Assembly: GCF_014193695.1 (NCBI RefSeq)
Contig: NZ_JACHZR010000003.1
Location: 620,001-684,000, forward strand
Direction: 5' to 3'
Length of the DNA: 64,000 nt
Origin: Rhizobium sp. BK316
GTDB taxonomy: Bacteria; Pseudomonadota; Alphaproteobacteria; Rhizobiales; Rhizobiaceae
Position numbers and translations under genes: made by a program. This document shows, piece after piece, positions 1 through 8,865 of the stretch. Below the pieces are notes generated by a model, which saw only the letters and a list, made by a program, of their open reading frames with translations, did no database searches and was not told the origin of the DNA. Every line of letters starts with the position of its first letter. The first letter of the stretch is position 1.

Positions 1-13
1 CGGCCCGTCCAGC

Positions 14-35
14 GAGGCTCCCCCGGCGGAGCCTC
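14..35 (-). terminator. Stem-loop after the EF-hand gene
   Basis: Perfect 8-bp inverted repeat (14-21 with 28-35, 6-nt loop) starting 7 bp beyond the stop of the minus-strand EF-hand gene. It has no clear U-tract, so it is either a weak intrinsic terminator or a 3'-end stabilising hairpin. Confidence 0.5.
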
Positions 36-41
36 ATTGTA

Positions 42-539
42 TCAGGCCGTCTGGTCGCTGTCGCCGGTGGCGACGGGCGAAGCGCCGTAGGTCGTCTGGT
101 ATGCGCGAAGTGCCATCTTCATGTCGGTCAGGACTTTGGCCATCAGGCCGCTGTCATCATCGTCACCGCCGGCGGCGGCAATCTTCTGCGGGTCGGCCGC
201 AAGGATTTCCGAGGTGGTGAGCTTGCCGTCGCCATTCGAATCCAGAGCAGAGAGTGCGCCCTTGGACTTGTCGCCATTGTCATCGGTGCCGGACCGGCTG
301 TCGCTGTCATCGCTTTTCTGGAGCGAGAGCATGAGCGCCAGAATATCGGCTGTGATCTTCCGGACGACATCGGTACCGGAGGAGGAGTCATCGCCGTTGG
401 ACGAGGTACTGGCGGTCGAGGATTGGGAAGCGACGGCGAGTTCATCTGCAGAGACGACGCCGTCGCCATTCGTATCGAGGGGATTGAGGGGGGCTTTATA
501 CTGGGTCAGCGTGCTGCCCAGAGCTGAAACATTGGTCAC
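42..539 (-). CDS. EF-hand calcium-binding domain protein
   Basis: A 165-residue acidic, Ser/Asp-rich protein with two canonical EF-hand loops: DTNGDGVVSADEL near residues 22-34 and DSNGDGKLTTSEI near 99-111. Both have Asp at loop positions 1, 3 and 5 and Glu at the end of the first loop, so calcium binding is likely. The linker (about 40-95) is low complexity. It starts with GTG behind a strong AGGAGG (complement of 545-550). No signal peptide or membrane segment is evident, although many small rhizobial EF-hand proteins are exported. It stands alone, downstream of uvrD on the same strand with a 161-bp gap. Its partner is unknown. Confidence 0.85.
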   Translation of the reverse strand: MTNVSALGSTLTQYKAPLNPLDTNGDGVVSADELAVASQSSTASTSSNGDDSSSGTDVVRKITADILALMLSLQKSDDSDSRSGTDDNGDKSKGALSALDSNGDGKLTTSEILAADPQKIAAAGGDDDDSGLMAKVLTDMKMALRAYQTTYGASPVATGDSDQTA

Positions 540-700
540 TTGAACCTCCTCTGAAGGTCTTGTGAAGCCTGCCTTTCATGGGCGGGCAGTGACCGGGCTA
601 TGCCTGTTTGCGAGTCGGGTCAAAGCGGCGTTTTGTCATCTGGAGAACTGCGGGCTGCTGGGCCTGCGATTCCTGACAGCCGGCCAAGACAGTGGAGCGA

Positions 701-3196
701 TCAGACTCGCTCCACAAACCCATCGAGCACCCGCTTCTGGCCGGCGCGGTCGAAGTCGATCGTCAGTTTGTTGCCTTCGATGCCGGAGATGGAGCCGTTG
801 CCGAATTTGATGTGGAAGACGCGGTCGCCGAGGGCGAAGCGCGAGGGCTCGGTGGCGGTGGATTTCGCCACCAGTTCGCCCTCGATGGTGCGGCCGCGCG
901 GGCCGCTTTCACCATATCCGATGCGCTCCACCGCATGGCCGGAGCGGGTGCCCCAGTTGTCGCGGGTGGCGTCGGTCTTGTTCTGCTGGGCGCGCTTCCA
1001 GCCGGGGGTGGAATAGGAATTGGCGAAGGGGTCGGCCTTGTCGAAGCGCGATTGGCCGTAACCGCCGCCACGACCATAGCCGCCGTAATTCTGCTCCATC
1101 TCGGCCACCTCCACATGGGTTTCCGGCAGTTCGTCGAGAAAGCGCGAGGGAATGGTCGATTGCCACAGGCCGTGGATGCGGCGGTTGGAGACGAACCAGA
1201 TATGGCAGCGGTGCTTGGCGCGGGTGATGCCGACATAGGCGAGGCGGCGTTCTTCCTCCAGGCCGGCGCGGCCGGATTCATCGAGCGAACGCTGGTGCGG
1301 GAAGAGGCCTTCCTCCCAGCCGGGCAGGAAGACCGTGTCGAATTCCAGGCCCTTGGCCGAGTGCAGCGTCATGATGGAGACGGCGTCGAGATTTTCGTTG
1401 GTCTCAGTATCCATGACGAGCGAGACGTGCTCCAGGAAGCCGCGCATGGATTCGAAGCTTTCCATGGAGCGGATGAGCTCCTTGAGGTTTTCAAGGCGAC
1501 CCGGCGCTTCCGCCGTCTTGTCGTTCTTCCACATGTCGGTATAGCCGGACTCTTCGAGGATCTGCTCGGCAAGTTCGGTATGTGGTGTGTTTTCAAGCAG
1601 TTCCTGCCATCGGCGGAAAGATTGAATCACGTCGAAGAGGGCCTTGCGAGCCTTCGGTTTCAGCTCGTCCGTCTCGATCATGTCGGCGGCGGCTGCCAGC
1701 ATCGGGATGTCGCGCGCGCGGGCGTAATCGTGGAGCGCGCGCACCGTCGTATCGCCGAGGCCGCGCTTGGGGGTGTTGATGATGCGTTCGAAGGCGAGGT
1801 CGTCTGCCGGCTGGGCGACGAGGCGGAAATAGGCCATGGCATCGCGGATTTCGAGGCGCTCGTAGAAGCGCGGGCCGCCGATGACGCGGTAGTTCAGGCC
1901 GAGCGTGACGAAGCGGTCTTCGAATTCGCGCATCTGGAAGGAGGCGCGCACCAGGATCGCCATGTCGTTCAGCAGATGCTTCTTGCCGTCGGCATCGCCA
2001 CGCTGCAGGCGCTCGATTTCCTCGCCGATGGCACGCGCTTCTTCCTCGGAATCCCATGAGGCATGGACCTGCACCTTGACGTCGTCAGGATCGGAGCGAT
2101 CCGTGAAGAGCGTCTTGCCGAGGCGGCCTTCATTATGGGTGATGAGATGGGCGGCCGCACCCAAGATGTGGGCCGTCGAGCGGTAGTTACGCTCCAGCTT
2201 GATGACCTTGGCGCCAGGAAAATCCTTTTCGAAGCGCAGAATATTGTCCACTTCCGCGCCGCGCCAGCCATAGATCGACTGGTCGTCGTCACCGACGCAG
2301 CAGACATTCTGCGGCTCGCCCTTGGCACGCTGGGCGAGAAGCCGCAGCCACATGTACTGGGCGGTGTTGGTATCCTGATACTCGTCGACGAGGATATAGC
2401 GGAATTTCTGGTGATATTCCTTGAGCAGATCCGGCTGCTTGCGGAAGATCGCGATCGGATGCATCAGCAGATCGCCGAAATCGCAGGCGTTCAGCGTCGA
2501 CAGGCGGTTCTGGTACGCGAAATAGAGATCGCGGCCGCGGCCATTGGCAAAAGCGCGCGCGTCTCCCTCAGGAATATCGGCAGGGCCGAGGCCCTTGTTT
2601 TTCCAGGTATCGATCATGCCGGCGAACTGCTTGGCCGGCCAGCGCTTGTCGTCGAGGCCTTCGGCCTGGATCAGTTGCTTGATGAGGCGGATCACATCGT
2701 CGGTATCGAGGATGGTGAAATCGGAGCGCAGGCCGACGAGTTCGGCGTGGCGGCGGAGTAACTTGACACCGATCGAGTGGAAGGTGCCGAGCCACGGCAT
2801 GCCCTCGACGGCGCCGCCGACGAGAAGCGCGATGCGCTCCTTCATTTCGCGAGCGGCCTTGTTGGTGAAGGTCACGGCGAGGATCTGCGAGGGGAAGGCG
2901 CGCCCGGTCGAAAGAATATGGGCGATACGGGTGGTCAGAACGCGGGTCTTGCCGGTGCCAGCGCCGGCAAGCACGAGAACGGGGCCTTCCAGCGTCTCGA
3001 CCGCTTCGCGCTGTTCCGGGTTGAGGCCGGCGAGATAATCGGGGCGACCGCCATCACGAGCCGCCATGGCGCGGGCGGCAATGCCGCCGCCGGCAGCCGG
3101 CGCCCTTGGGGCAGGTGCTGCAGGTGCTTGCTGCTTGCGCGGCGCATCGCCCGGTTCCTCATCGAAGAAGGGCATATCGTCGAAACTATTGGTCAT
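701..3196 (-). CDS. uvrD: ATP-dependent DNA helicase UvrD/PcrA
   Basis: An 831-residue superfamily 1A 3'-5' DNA helicase that acts in nucleotide excision repair, mismatch repair and removal of stalled complexes. Visible motifs: Walker A GAGTGKT (about 78-84), the Walker B region VDEYQDTN, motif III GDDDQSIYGWRGA, and motifs V/VI in LHSAKGLEFD and VGITRAKH. A Pro/Ala-rich N-terminal extension of about 50 residues precedes the helicase core. The C-terminus has a Gly/Tyr-rich stretch and then a Tudor-like PcrA tail (FALGDRVFHIKFGNGSISGI) that in PcrA contacts RNA polymerase. It is transcribed alone on the minus strand. The length and tail fit rhizobial UvrD/PcrA, and choosing between the two symbols is a matter of convention. 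Confidence 0.97.
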   Translation of the reverse strand: MTNSFDDMPFFDEEPGDAPRKQQAPAAPAPRAPAAGGGIAARAMAARDGGRPDYLAGLNPEQREAVETLEGPVLVLAGAGTGKTRVLTTRIAHILSTGRAFPSQILAVTFTNKAAREMKERIALLVGGAVEGMPWLGTFHSIGVKLLRRHAELVGLRSDFTILDTDDVIRLIKQLIQAEGLDDKRWPAKQFAGMIDTWKNKGLGPADIPEGDARAFANGRGRDLYFAYQNRLSTLNACDFGDLLMHPIAIFRKQPDLLKEYHQKFRYILVDEYQDTNTAQYMWLRLLAQRAKGEPQNVCCVGDDDQSIYGWRGAEVDNILRFEKDFPGAKVIKLERNYRSTAHILGAAAHLITHNEGRLGKTLFTDRSDPDDVKVQVHASWDSEEEARAIGEEIERLQRGDADGKKHLLNDMAILVRASFQMREFEDRFVTLGLNYRVIGGPRFYERLEIRDAMAYFRLVAQPADDLAFERIINTPKRGLGDTTVRALHDYARARDIPMLAAAADMIETDELKPKARKALFDVIQSFRRWQELLENTPHTELAEQILEESGYTDMWKNDKTAEAPGRLENLKELIRSMESFESMRGFLEHVSLVMDTETNENLDAVSIMTLHSAKGLEFDTVFLPGWEEGLFPHQRSLDESGRAGLEEERRLAYVGITRAKHRCHIWFVSNRRIHGLWQSTIPSRFLDELPETHVEVAEMEQNYGGYGRGGGYGQSRFDKADPFANSYSTPGWKRAQQNKTDATRDNWGTRSGHAVERIGYGESGPRGRTIEGELVAKSTATEPSRFALGDRVFHIKFGNGSISGIEGNKLTIDFDRAGQKRVLDGFVERV

Positions 3197-3334
3197 GCCG
3201 CGTAATGTAGTGATTCGGGAGGGAAAGACCAGAAAGTTGTTCTGCTTTCATTCCCAGCGGCTCAGCTATCCTCAAGTCCTTGTTTTACACACGTCGTCAT
3301 AGCAAAACCGCTGCATCGTTATGCGCGGGATACT

Positions 3335-4012
3335 TCAGGCAGTTTTCGGACCGGCGAAGGCGAGGCAAACCGAAACCAGCGCAAGGAGCGGCGGCAGAGC
3401 AAAACACCAGGTGCCGACCGTGGCATACAGCAGGGCGGCAAGGCCGCAGCCGAGCGCGAAGGCGAAAACGGCGACCACCATGTGCGACAGGCGGCCCTTT
3501 ACAGGCTTTGCCTGATCGCCGGCGCTGCCATGGGCGAGGTCGGCGAGGTCGATCATGATCTGTGTCGTGGTGCCGGTCATCAGCGTGCTCGGCGGTGAGG
3601 CGCCGAGATGGATGCGGTGGGCGGCGTTCTGGATCGCCATGGCGATGACGAGCAGCATGCCGGTTGCGACCAGCGGCAGTCCATCGGGATTGGCGAAGGG
3701 GGAAAGCCAGATGGCGCAGGCGCCGCCGGCAATCAGAAAGAGAAGCTTTATGACGAGCAGGATGCGCAGGCCCTTCTCGTCGCCGGGCGGCACATTGTGC
3801 GTGAGGTAGCGCAGCAGGAGGATCGTCAGGCAGAAGACCGGCAGCGCCAGAAGCTTGGCGATGATGCCCGTCGTGCCGTGAGTCAGCGCTGCACCCAATG
3901 TCACGAAGTTGCCGGTGACATGGGCGGGGAAGAGGCCGCCGAGCGCCAGGAAACCGGCGGTATCGACATAACCGCCGGTAAGGCTCAGGAGTACGGGCAG
4001 GGCTGGGCGCAT
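3335..4012 (-). CDS. YoaK/DUF1275 family membrane protein
   Basis: A 225-residue integral membrane protein with about six hydrophobic helices and the DUF1275 hallmarks GGYVDTAGFLALGGLFPAHVTGN near the N-terminus and GTTTQIMIDL in the middle. The family is widespread and its function unknown; a transport role is usually assumed. The ATG at 4012 was preferred over an upstream in-frame ATG because the protein then starts with the family-typical MRPALPVLLSLTGG and has an AGGG-type ribosome-binding site. It is a single minus-strand gene beyond the strong terminator of the neighbouring hydrolase. Confidence 0.88.
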   Translation of the reverse strand: MRPALPVLLSLTGGYVDTAGFLALGGLFPAHVTGNFVTLGAALTHGTTGIIAKLLALPVFCLTILLLRYLTHNVPPGDEKGLRILLVIKLLFLIAGGACAIWLSPFANPDGLPLVATGMLLVIAMAIQNAAHRIHLGASPPSTLMTGTTTQIMIDLADLAHGSAGDQAKPVKGRLSHMVVAVFAFALGCGLAALLYATVGTWCFALPPLLALVSVCLAFAGPKTA

Positions 4013-4149
4013 CGTTTTTTCCCTTTGTAAGCCGCTCGGTTCATTCCGCCGCGACGGCGCGGATGTCGGCAATATGGCTGCCGCGGAATTCCCCTATGGC
4101 AATGTCCGCGTTGCTTGAAGCGGCTCGGACCTGGATGGTGTCGCAGGAG

Positions 4150-4188
4150 GCGCCAAGAGCGGCGGGCAGCTCTCGCCGCTCTTGGCGC
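4150..4188 (-). terminator. Strong stem-loop after the alpha/beta hydrolase gene
   Basis: A perfect 15-bp inverted repeat (4150-4164 with 4174-4188, 9-nt loop) begins 9 bp downstream of the minus-strand hydrolase stop codon. The stem is very stable but lacks a T-run, so it is probably a terminator or an mRNA 3'-end hairpin. It separates the hydrolase from the DUF1275 gene. Confidence 0.7.
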
Positions 4189-4197
4189 GTCGGATGC

Positions 4198-5019
4198 TTA
4201 GGCCTTGATGAAGGCGAGGACGTCGGCGTTGAACTTGTCGGCTTCGGTCTGGGCGAGGCCGTGCGGGGCGCCCGGATAGACCTTCAGCGTGCCGTTTTTC
4301 AGAAGCTTGATGCCCTTTTCGGCAGCGGCCTTGATCGGCACGATCTGGTCGTCATCGCCGTGGATGAGCAGGGCCGGAACGTCGATCTTCCTGAGGTCTT
4401 CGCTGTAATCGACCTCGGAGAATTCATGGATGCAATCGTAATGGCCCTTGATGCCGCCGGCCATGCCCATCAGCCAGAAGGTTTCGCGCAGGCCTTCGTT
4501 GACCTTGGCGCCGTCGCGGTTGAAGCCGTAGAAGGGGATGGTGAGGTCGCGGTAGAATTGCGAGCGGTCGCCGGCCGTGCCCTTGCGGATGCCGTCGAAG
4601 ACCTCGATCGGCGTGCCCTCGGGATTTTCAGGCGTCTTCAGCATCAGCGGGGGTACGGCGCCGACGAGCACGACCTTGGCGACGCGGTTCGTGCCATGGC
4701 GGCCGATATAATGGGCGACTTCGCCGCCGCCGGTGGAATGGCCGATCATGATCAGGTTCTTGAGGTCGAGCTTCTCGATGAGCTCGGCGAGGTCATCGGC
4801 ATACCGATCCATATTGTTGCCGTTCCACGGTTGGGAGGACTTGCCGTGTCCGCGGCGGTCATGGGCGATGACGCGGTAGCCCTGCTGGGCAAAGTAGAGC
4901 ATCTGGACTTCCCAGGCATCGCCCGACAGAGGCCAACCGTGGGAGAAGAGGATCGGCTGGCCGTTGCCCCAATCCTGGTAATAAATCGTCGTTCCGTCCT
5001 TGGTGGTGATCGTCGGCAT
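4198..5019 (-). CDS. Alpha/beta hydrolase (non-heme chloroperoxidase-like)
   Basis: A 273-residue cytoplasmic alpha/beta-hydrolase. The nucleophile elbow GHSTGGG puts the catalytic Ser near residue 95; the acid is probably in HGDDDQIVP and the base His in the C-terminal GAPHGL. The oxyanion region FSHGWPLSG and the motif [10 protein letters not shown] are typical of cofactor-free bacterial haloperoxidase/arylesterase proteins of about 275 residues. The ATG at 5019 was chosen because a longer reading frame has no homologous look and because the usual [10 protein letters not shown] start lies here. It is the last gene of a minus-strand series behind DoxX, with a 128-bp gap, so it may be a separate unit. 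The physiological substrate is unknown. Confidence 0.9.
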   Translation of the reverse strand: MPTITTKDGTTIYYQDWGNGQPILFSHGWPLSGDAWEVQMLYFAQQGYRVIAHDRRGHGKSSQPWNGNNMDRYADDLAELIEKLDLKNLIMIGHSTGGGEVAHYIGRHGTNRVAKVVLVGAVPPLMLKTPENPEGTPIEVFDGIRKGTAGDRSQFYRDLTIPFYGFNRDGAKVNEGLRETFWLMGMAGGIKGHYDCIHEFSEVDYSEDLRKIDVPALLIHGDDDQIVPIKAAAEKGIKLLKNGTLKVYPGAPHGLAQTEADKFNADVLAFIKA

Positions 5020-5147
5020 TGAATTTGTCCTATGCTGGGGTTGGGAGGATCTGTGCCCTGAGGCGGATGGGTTGCAGCGTGGTACTGACACGGTCAGAAA
5101 ACATGTTTGCAGGGGTCAGCGGAAGCGATGCTTTGGTGCAGGTTGCC

Positions 5148-5576
5148 CTATGCTTTTTCCCTGAGATCGAGCCAGGCGGCGAGCAGGAAGCCGCCGACGA
5201 GGCCCAGATGTTCAAAGAAGGAGTTGGCTGCCATGAAGCGCTCCATTCCCTGAGGCAATTCCCAGAAACGCAGGGCCAGGAAGGTGGCCATCAGCGTGAA
5301 GGAGCCGAGGGCGAGCGCGCCCAGCCATCGAAAAAAGCCGGTGAGAATCATGAGCGAGGCAGCAAGCTCCAGGGCAATGACGATCACCGCAAAGACCGGT
5401 GCGGGCGACAGGCCGAAATGGGTCATCTCGCCGATCGCACTCGGAAAATCTGTGAGCTTGTTGAGGCCGCCTTGCAGATAGGCTGCACAGAGGCCGAGAT
5501 AGGCAATGAAGCGCATCCACGGCGCGCCGAAAAGAGGACGGGCGAGGGATGCAAGTCGGATTTCAAGGGCATGCAT
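5148..5576 (-). CDS. DoxX family membrane protein
   Basis: A 142-residue protein with about four hydrophobic helices and the DoxX-like pattern FIAYLGLCAAYLQGGLNKLTDF near the N-terminus. DoxX proteins are small quinol-oxidase-like or redox-associated membrane proteins; for most, the function is inferred only. The ATG at 5576 follows a GAGG motif that overlaps the stop of the preceding amidohydrolase gene, with only 11 bp between them, so it is very probably co-transcribed and translationally coupled with it. A longer frame reaching into the amidohydrolase gene was rejected. Confidence 0.85.
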   Translation of the reverse strand: MHALEIRLASLARPLFGAPWMRFIAYLGLCAAYLQGGLNKLTDFPSAIGEMTHFGLSPAPVFAVIVIALELAASLMILTGFFRWLGALALGSFTLMATFLALRFWELPQGMERFMAANSFFEHLGLVGGFLLAAWLDLREKA

Positions 5577-5587
5577 CGGATCGATCC

Positions 5588-7474
5588 TCAGACGGCCCAG
5601 CAGGCGCAGCCGAGTGCGCCCCAGAAACTCTTCAGATCGGAGGCTGGTGCCTTCGAGCCCCAGGCATTGGCGTGCGCATGGCCGTGGACGTTGCAATCAT
5701 TGGCGCAGCCGCAGGACGAAATCAGGCGGCGATGCAGCGAGTTCTTGCCGGCACCCTCGGGTTCGCCCCAGGCGGCATAGCCTTTGAAGCTGCGCACCGG
5801 CGACCAGTCCGGCATGGCCGGTGGAACCGGGTTTTCATCGAGGCTCGCGAAAGTGCCTGATCCATAGACGATCTTGCCGCCAACCATGGTCAGCTCCGAC
5901 GTGAGGAAGGAGATCTCCTCTTCGGCGCAGGCGAAGAAATCCTTGTCCGGCACGATGAGATCGGCGAACTGGCCCTTCTCGATGCGCCCCTTCTTGCCTT
6001 CCTCGTTGGAGAACCAGGTGACGTTTTCCGTCCACATGCGCAGCGCCGTCTCGCGGTCGAGGCAGTTGCGGCGCGGATAGATCGCCATGCCGCCGACGGT
6101 GCGGCCCGTGATCATCCAGGAGAGCGAGACCCAGGGATTATAGGAGGCAACGCGGGTGGCATCGGTGCCGGCGGAAACCTTCACACCCTTTTCCAGCATA
6201 CGGGCCACGGGCGGGGTGGCTTCGGTCGCACCGACGCCATAACGCTCGACGAAATATTCGCCCTGATAGGCCATGCGGTGCTGCACGGCGATGCCGCCGC
6301 CAAGGGCTGCAATGCGGTCGATCGACTGTTCGGAAATCGTCTCGGCATGATCGAAGAACCAGTTGAGGCCTTCGAGCGGGATATCCTGATTGACCTTTTC
6401 GAAGACATTGAGCGCGCGTCTGATCGTCTCGTCATAGGTGGCGTGCAGGCGCCAGGGCCAGCGGTTTTGCGCAAGCACCCGCACGACCTCTTCCAGCTCG
6501 CCTTCCATTTCCGGCGGCATGTCCGGGCGCGGCTGTCGGAAATCCTCGAAATCGGCAGCGGAGAAGATCAGCATTTCGCCCGCGCCGTTGTGGCGGAAAT
6601 AGTCGGTACCCTGCTTGTATTTCACCGAAGCGGTCCAGTTCAGGAAATCTTCCTTCTCCGCCTTCGGCTTCTGGGTGAAGAGATTATAGGCGAGACGGAC
6701 GGTCATCTGGCCGTCATCGGCAAGTTTCTGGATGACAGCATAATCATCGGGATAGTTCTGGAAGCCGCCGCCGGCATCAATGACGCCTGTTACACCGAGG
6801 CGGTTCAACTCGCGCATGAAGTGGCGGGTGGAATTGACCTGATAATCGAAGGGCAGTTTCGGACCCTTTGATAGCGTCGAATAGAGAATGCCGGCATTGG
6901 GCTTGGCGAGCAGCAGGCCGGTCGGATTGCCGTTTGCATCTCGGGTAATCTCGCCACCGGGCGGGTTCGGCGTGTCCCTGGTATAGCCGACGGCGCGCAG
7001 GGCCGCGCCATTCAGCAGTGCGCGATCGTAGAGATGCAGGATGAAGACAGGGGTATCCGGTGCAATTGCGTTGATCTCTTCGATCGTCGGCAGGCGCTTT
7101 TCGGCAAACTGATGTTCGGTGAAGCCGCCGACGACGCGGACCCATTGCGGCGGCGGGGTGATCGCCACCTGGCGCTTCAGCATGTCCATGGCATCGGCGA
7201 GCGAACGCACGCCATCCCAGCGCAGTTCCATGTTGAAGTTCAAACCGCCTCTGATGACGTGGGTGTGGTTGTCGATCAGGCCGGGAAGGACGCGCTTGCC
7301 CTTGAGATCGACGACCTTCGTATTCGGTCCCTTGAGCGCCATGATCTCGGCGTCGTGGCCGACGGCGAGGAACCTGCCGTCCTTGACGGCGACGGCGCTC
7401 GCGGCCGGATTGGAGCGGTCGAGCGTGGTGATCAGACCATGGTGCAGGATGAGGTCGGCGGTCGTGTTTTCCAT
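5588..7474 (-). CDS. YtcJ-like metal-dependent amidohydrolase
   Basis: A 628-residue member of the amidohydrolase superfamily (YtcJ-like, amidohydrolase_3). The first metal ligands lie in IDNHTHV (His about 70 and 72), later ligand His residues in LHATYDE and FFDHAE, and the catalytic Asp in SAGTDATR. The N- and C-terminal segments form the usual composite beta domain (LILHHGLITTLD and FADLIVPDKDFF). It carries an extra C-terminal tail of about 45 residues rich in Cys and His (CGCANDC, HGHAHA, CAC) that looks like an added metal site. It starts with ATG after GAGGACG. It lies in a probable operon with the YcaC-like hydrolase, XapX protein and DoxX protein. The substrate is unknown. Confidence 0.9.
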   Translation of the reverse strand: MENTTADLILHHGLITTLDRSNPAASAVAVKDGRFLAVGHDAEIMALKGPNTKVVDLKGKRVLPGLIDNHTHVIRGGLNFNMELRWDGVRSLADAMDMLKRQVAITPPPQWVRVVGGFTEHQFAEKRLPTIEEINAIAPDTPVFILHLYDRALLNGAALRAVGYTRDTPNPPGGEITRDANGNPTGLLLAKPNAGILYSTLSKGPKLPFDYQVNSTRHFMRELNRLGVTGVIDAGGGFQNYPDDYAVIQKLADDGQMTVRLAYNLFTQKPKAEKEDFLNWTASVKYKQGTDYFRHNGAGEMLIFSAADFEDFRQPRPDMPPEMEGELEEVVRVLAQNRWPWRLHATYDETIRRALNVFEKVNQDIPLEGLNWFFDHAETISEQSIDRIAALGGGIAVQHRMAYQGEYFVERYGVGATEATPPVARMLEKGVKVSAGTDATRVASYNPWVSLSWMITGRTVGGMAIYPRRNCLDRETALRMWTENVTWFSNEEGKKGRIEKGQFADLIVPDKDFFACAEEEISFLTSELTMVGGKIVYGSGTFASLDENPVPPAMPDWSPVRSFKGYAAWGEPEGAGKNSLHRRLISSCGCANDCNVHGHAHANAWGSKAPASDLKSFWGALGCACWAV

Positions 7475-7502
7475 AATCTTCGTCCTCGAGCGGGAGCGGG
7501 TA

Positions 7503-7787
7503 TCAGACCTTGTCGGAAGGCTTGATGGCGGCGGCCTTGATGTCTGAGAGCTGGCCGCCCTTCGGCAGGTGGCCGAACATGTGCGGCTTGATCTGGTTCA
7601 GCCACGAGACAGCCGCCGGCTCCTTGTTGATCAGCGTCTTGGCGAACGGGATGACCTGCTCGCCGACGAGGATGCCGAGCAGGCCGACGAGCGCTATGAC
7701 CGGCGGGGCCGGCGAGCGGACGTTGAGCAGGCTGTAGACGATGCCGACGAGAAGGCCGGCTCCGAGGGAGAGGAGATAGATTTTCAT
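7503..7787 (-). CDS. XapX domain small membrane protein
   Basis: A 94-residue protein. The first 50 residues hold two hydrophobic helices with the XapX pattern LSLGAGLLVGIVYSLLNVRSPAPPVIALVGLLGILVGEQ. The rest is a short soluble tail. XapX proteins are small membrane proteins often found beside isochorismatase-like hydrolases and amidohydrolases; no biochemical role is established. It sits 28 bp upstream of the amidohydrolase gene and 68 bp downstream of the YcaC-like gene on the same strand, which supports one operon. Confidence 0.88.
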   Translation of the reverse strand: MKIYLLSLGAGLLVGIVYSLLNVRSPAPPVIALVGLLGILVGEQVIPFAKTLINKEPAAVSWLNQIKPHMFGHLPKGGQLSDIKAAAIKPSDKV

Positions 7788-7855
7788 GGTGTCCTCGATT
7801 CATTTCGGCATGCAGTGGTGGGCGGAAGCGGGCGCGCCGCTCCCGCCGATCAAGC

Positions 7856-8545
7856 TCACTTGGCAGGGTTCGGGCCGATGCGCTCGCCATGCTTGACGCG
7901 CTCGGGCGCCTTGTGGACATGGGTGTAGGCGTAATCGACGCCCATGCCGTAGGCACCGGAATGTTCCTTCACGATAGCAGTGACGGCGTCGTAGGTTTGG
8001 CGGCGTGCCCAGTCGCGCTGCCATTCCAAGAGCACTTGCTGCCAGGTGACGGGAACGCAGCCGGCTTGGACCATGCGGTCCATGGCGTATTTGTGCGCAT
8101 CGGCAGACGTGCCGCCCGAGGCATCGGCGACCATGTAGATCTCGTAATCGGTGTCGTGCATGCAGGAGAGCGCGAAGGTGGTGTTGCAGACTTCGGTCCA
8201 GAGGCCTGAGACGACGACCTTCTTGCGGCCGTTGGCGGCATTCTTCGCCAGGGCGTCACGGACGTTCTGGTCATCCCAGGAGTTCATCGAGGAGCGTTCG
8301 AGAATCGTGTTTTCGGGGAAGACGGCGAGCAATTCCGGATAAGTGTTGCCGGAGAAGGCCTCGGTTTCGACCGTGGTGATTGATGTCGGCACCTTGAAGG
8401 TCTTGGCGGCCTTGGCGAGGCCGACGACATTATTCTTCAAAGTCTGGCGGTCGATGGACTGCACGCCGAAGGCCATCTGCGGCTGCTGGTCGATGAAGAT
8501 CAGCTGGCTGTTCTGGGGTGTGAGGACTTCAAGATATTTGGACAC
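7856..8545 (-). CDS. YcaC-like isochorismatase family hydrolase
   Basis: A 229-residue cysteine hydrolase of the isochorismatase superfamily, closest in pattern to E. coli YcaC. The catalytic Asp is near residue 19 (IFIDQQPQM), Arg84 sits in ILERSSMNSWDD where YcaC also has Arg, and the nucleophile Cys is near residue 120 (WTEVCNTTFA). YcaC-type enzymes form large oligomers and their natural substrate is unresolved. It is the first gene of the minus-strand run YcaC-like, XapX, amidohydrolase, DoxX, so the promoter should lie in the roughly 320-bp region to its right. The hydrolase pairing hints at catabolism of an amide or imide compound (inference). Confidence 0.92.
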   Translation of the reverse strand: MSKYLEVLTPQNSQLIFIDQQPQMAFGVQSIDRQTLKNNVVGLAKAAKTFKVPTSITTVETEAFSGNTYPELLAVFPENTILERSSMNSWDDQNVRDALAKNAANGRKKVVVSGLWTEVCNTTFALSCMHDTDYEIYMVADASGGTSADAHKYAMDRMVQAGCVPVTWQQVLLEWQRDWARRQTYDAVTAIVKEHSGAYGMGVDYAYTHVHKAPERVKHGERIGPNPAK

Positions 8546-8865
8546 TATCGTTCTCCCTGGTCATGAGGCCTTGAAGGCAGGAATTGGACCGCCGAGCGCC
8601 CGCTATCGGAGCTTGCGGGCATCGGCCAGCATCGCTTTCCCGCAAGTGCAGGGGCGCGAATTGACGGCGAACCTACTTGGCAAAAGCCAAATCAGATTGT
8701 TGGTTCTGACCCTCTTTTGTCGAAAATTGCTCTCGGTTGCGGAGATATGCGGGAAGCCCCTGAGAGACCGGAAAGGGAGCCCAAAAAATATTGTGGTGCC
8801 TTGTCGGCATGGGCAGAGTTCACGCGTCCTAGAGCAGTGAACGACGACCAAAAGGAGGATGTTTC
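8546..8865. other. Intergenic region between divergent hydrolase operon and VOC gene
   Basis: About 320 bp without a credible gene. It must carry promoters for the leftward YcaC-like operon and the rightward VOC gene. A small hairpin-forming palindrome, TTGGC-AAAA-GCCAA, lies at 8677-8690, and an excellent ribosome-binding site, AAAGGAGG, sits just before the VOC start. The short open frames here show no family pattern. Confidence 0.5.
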
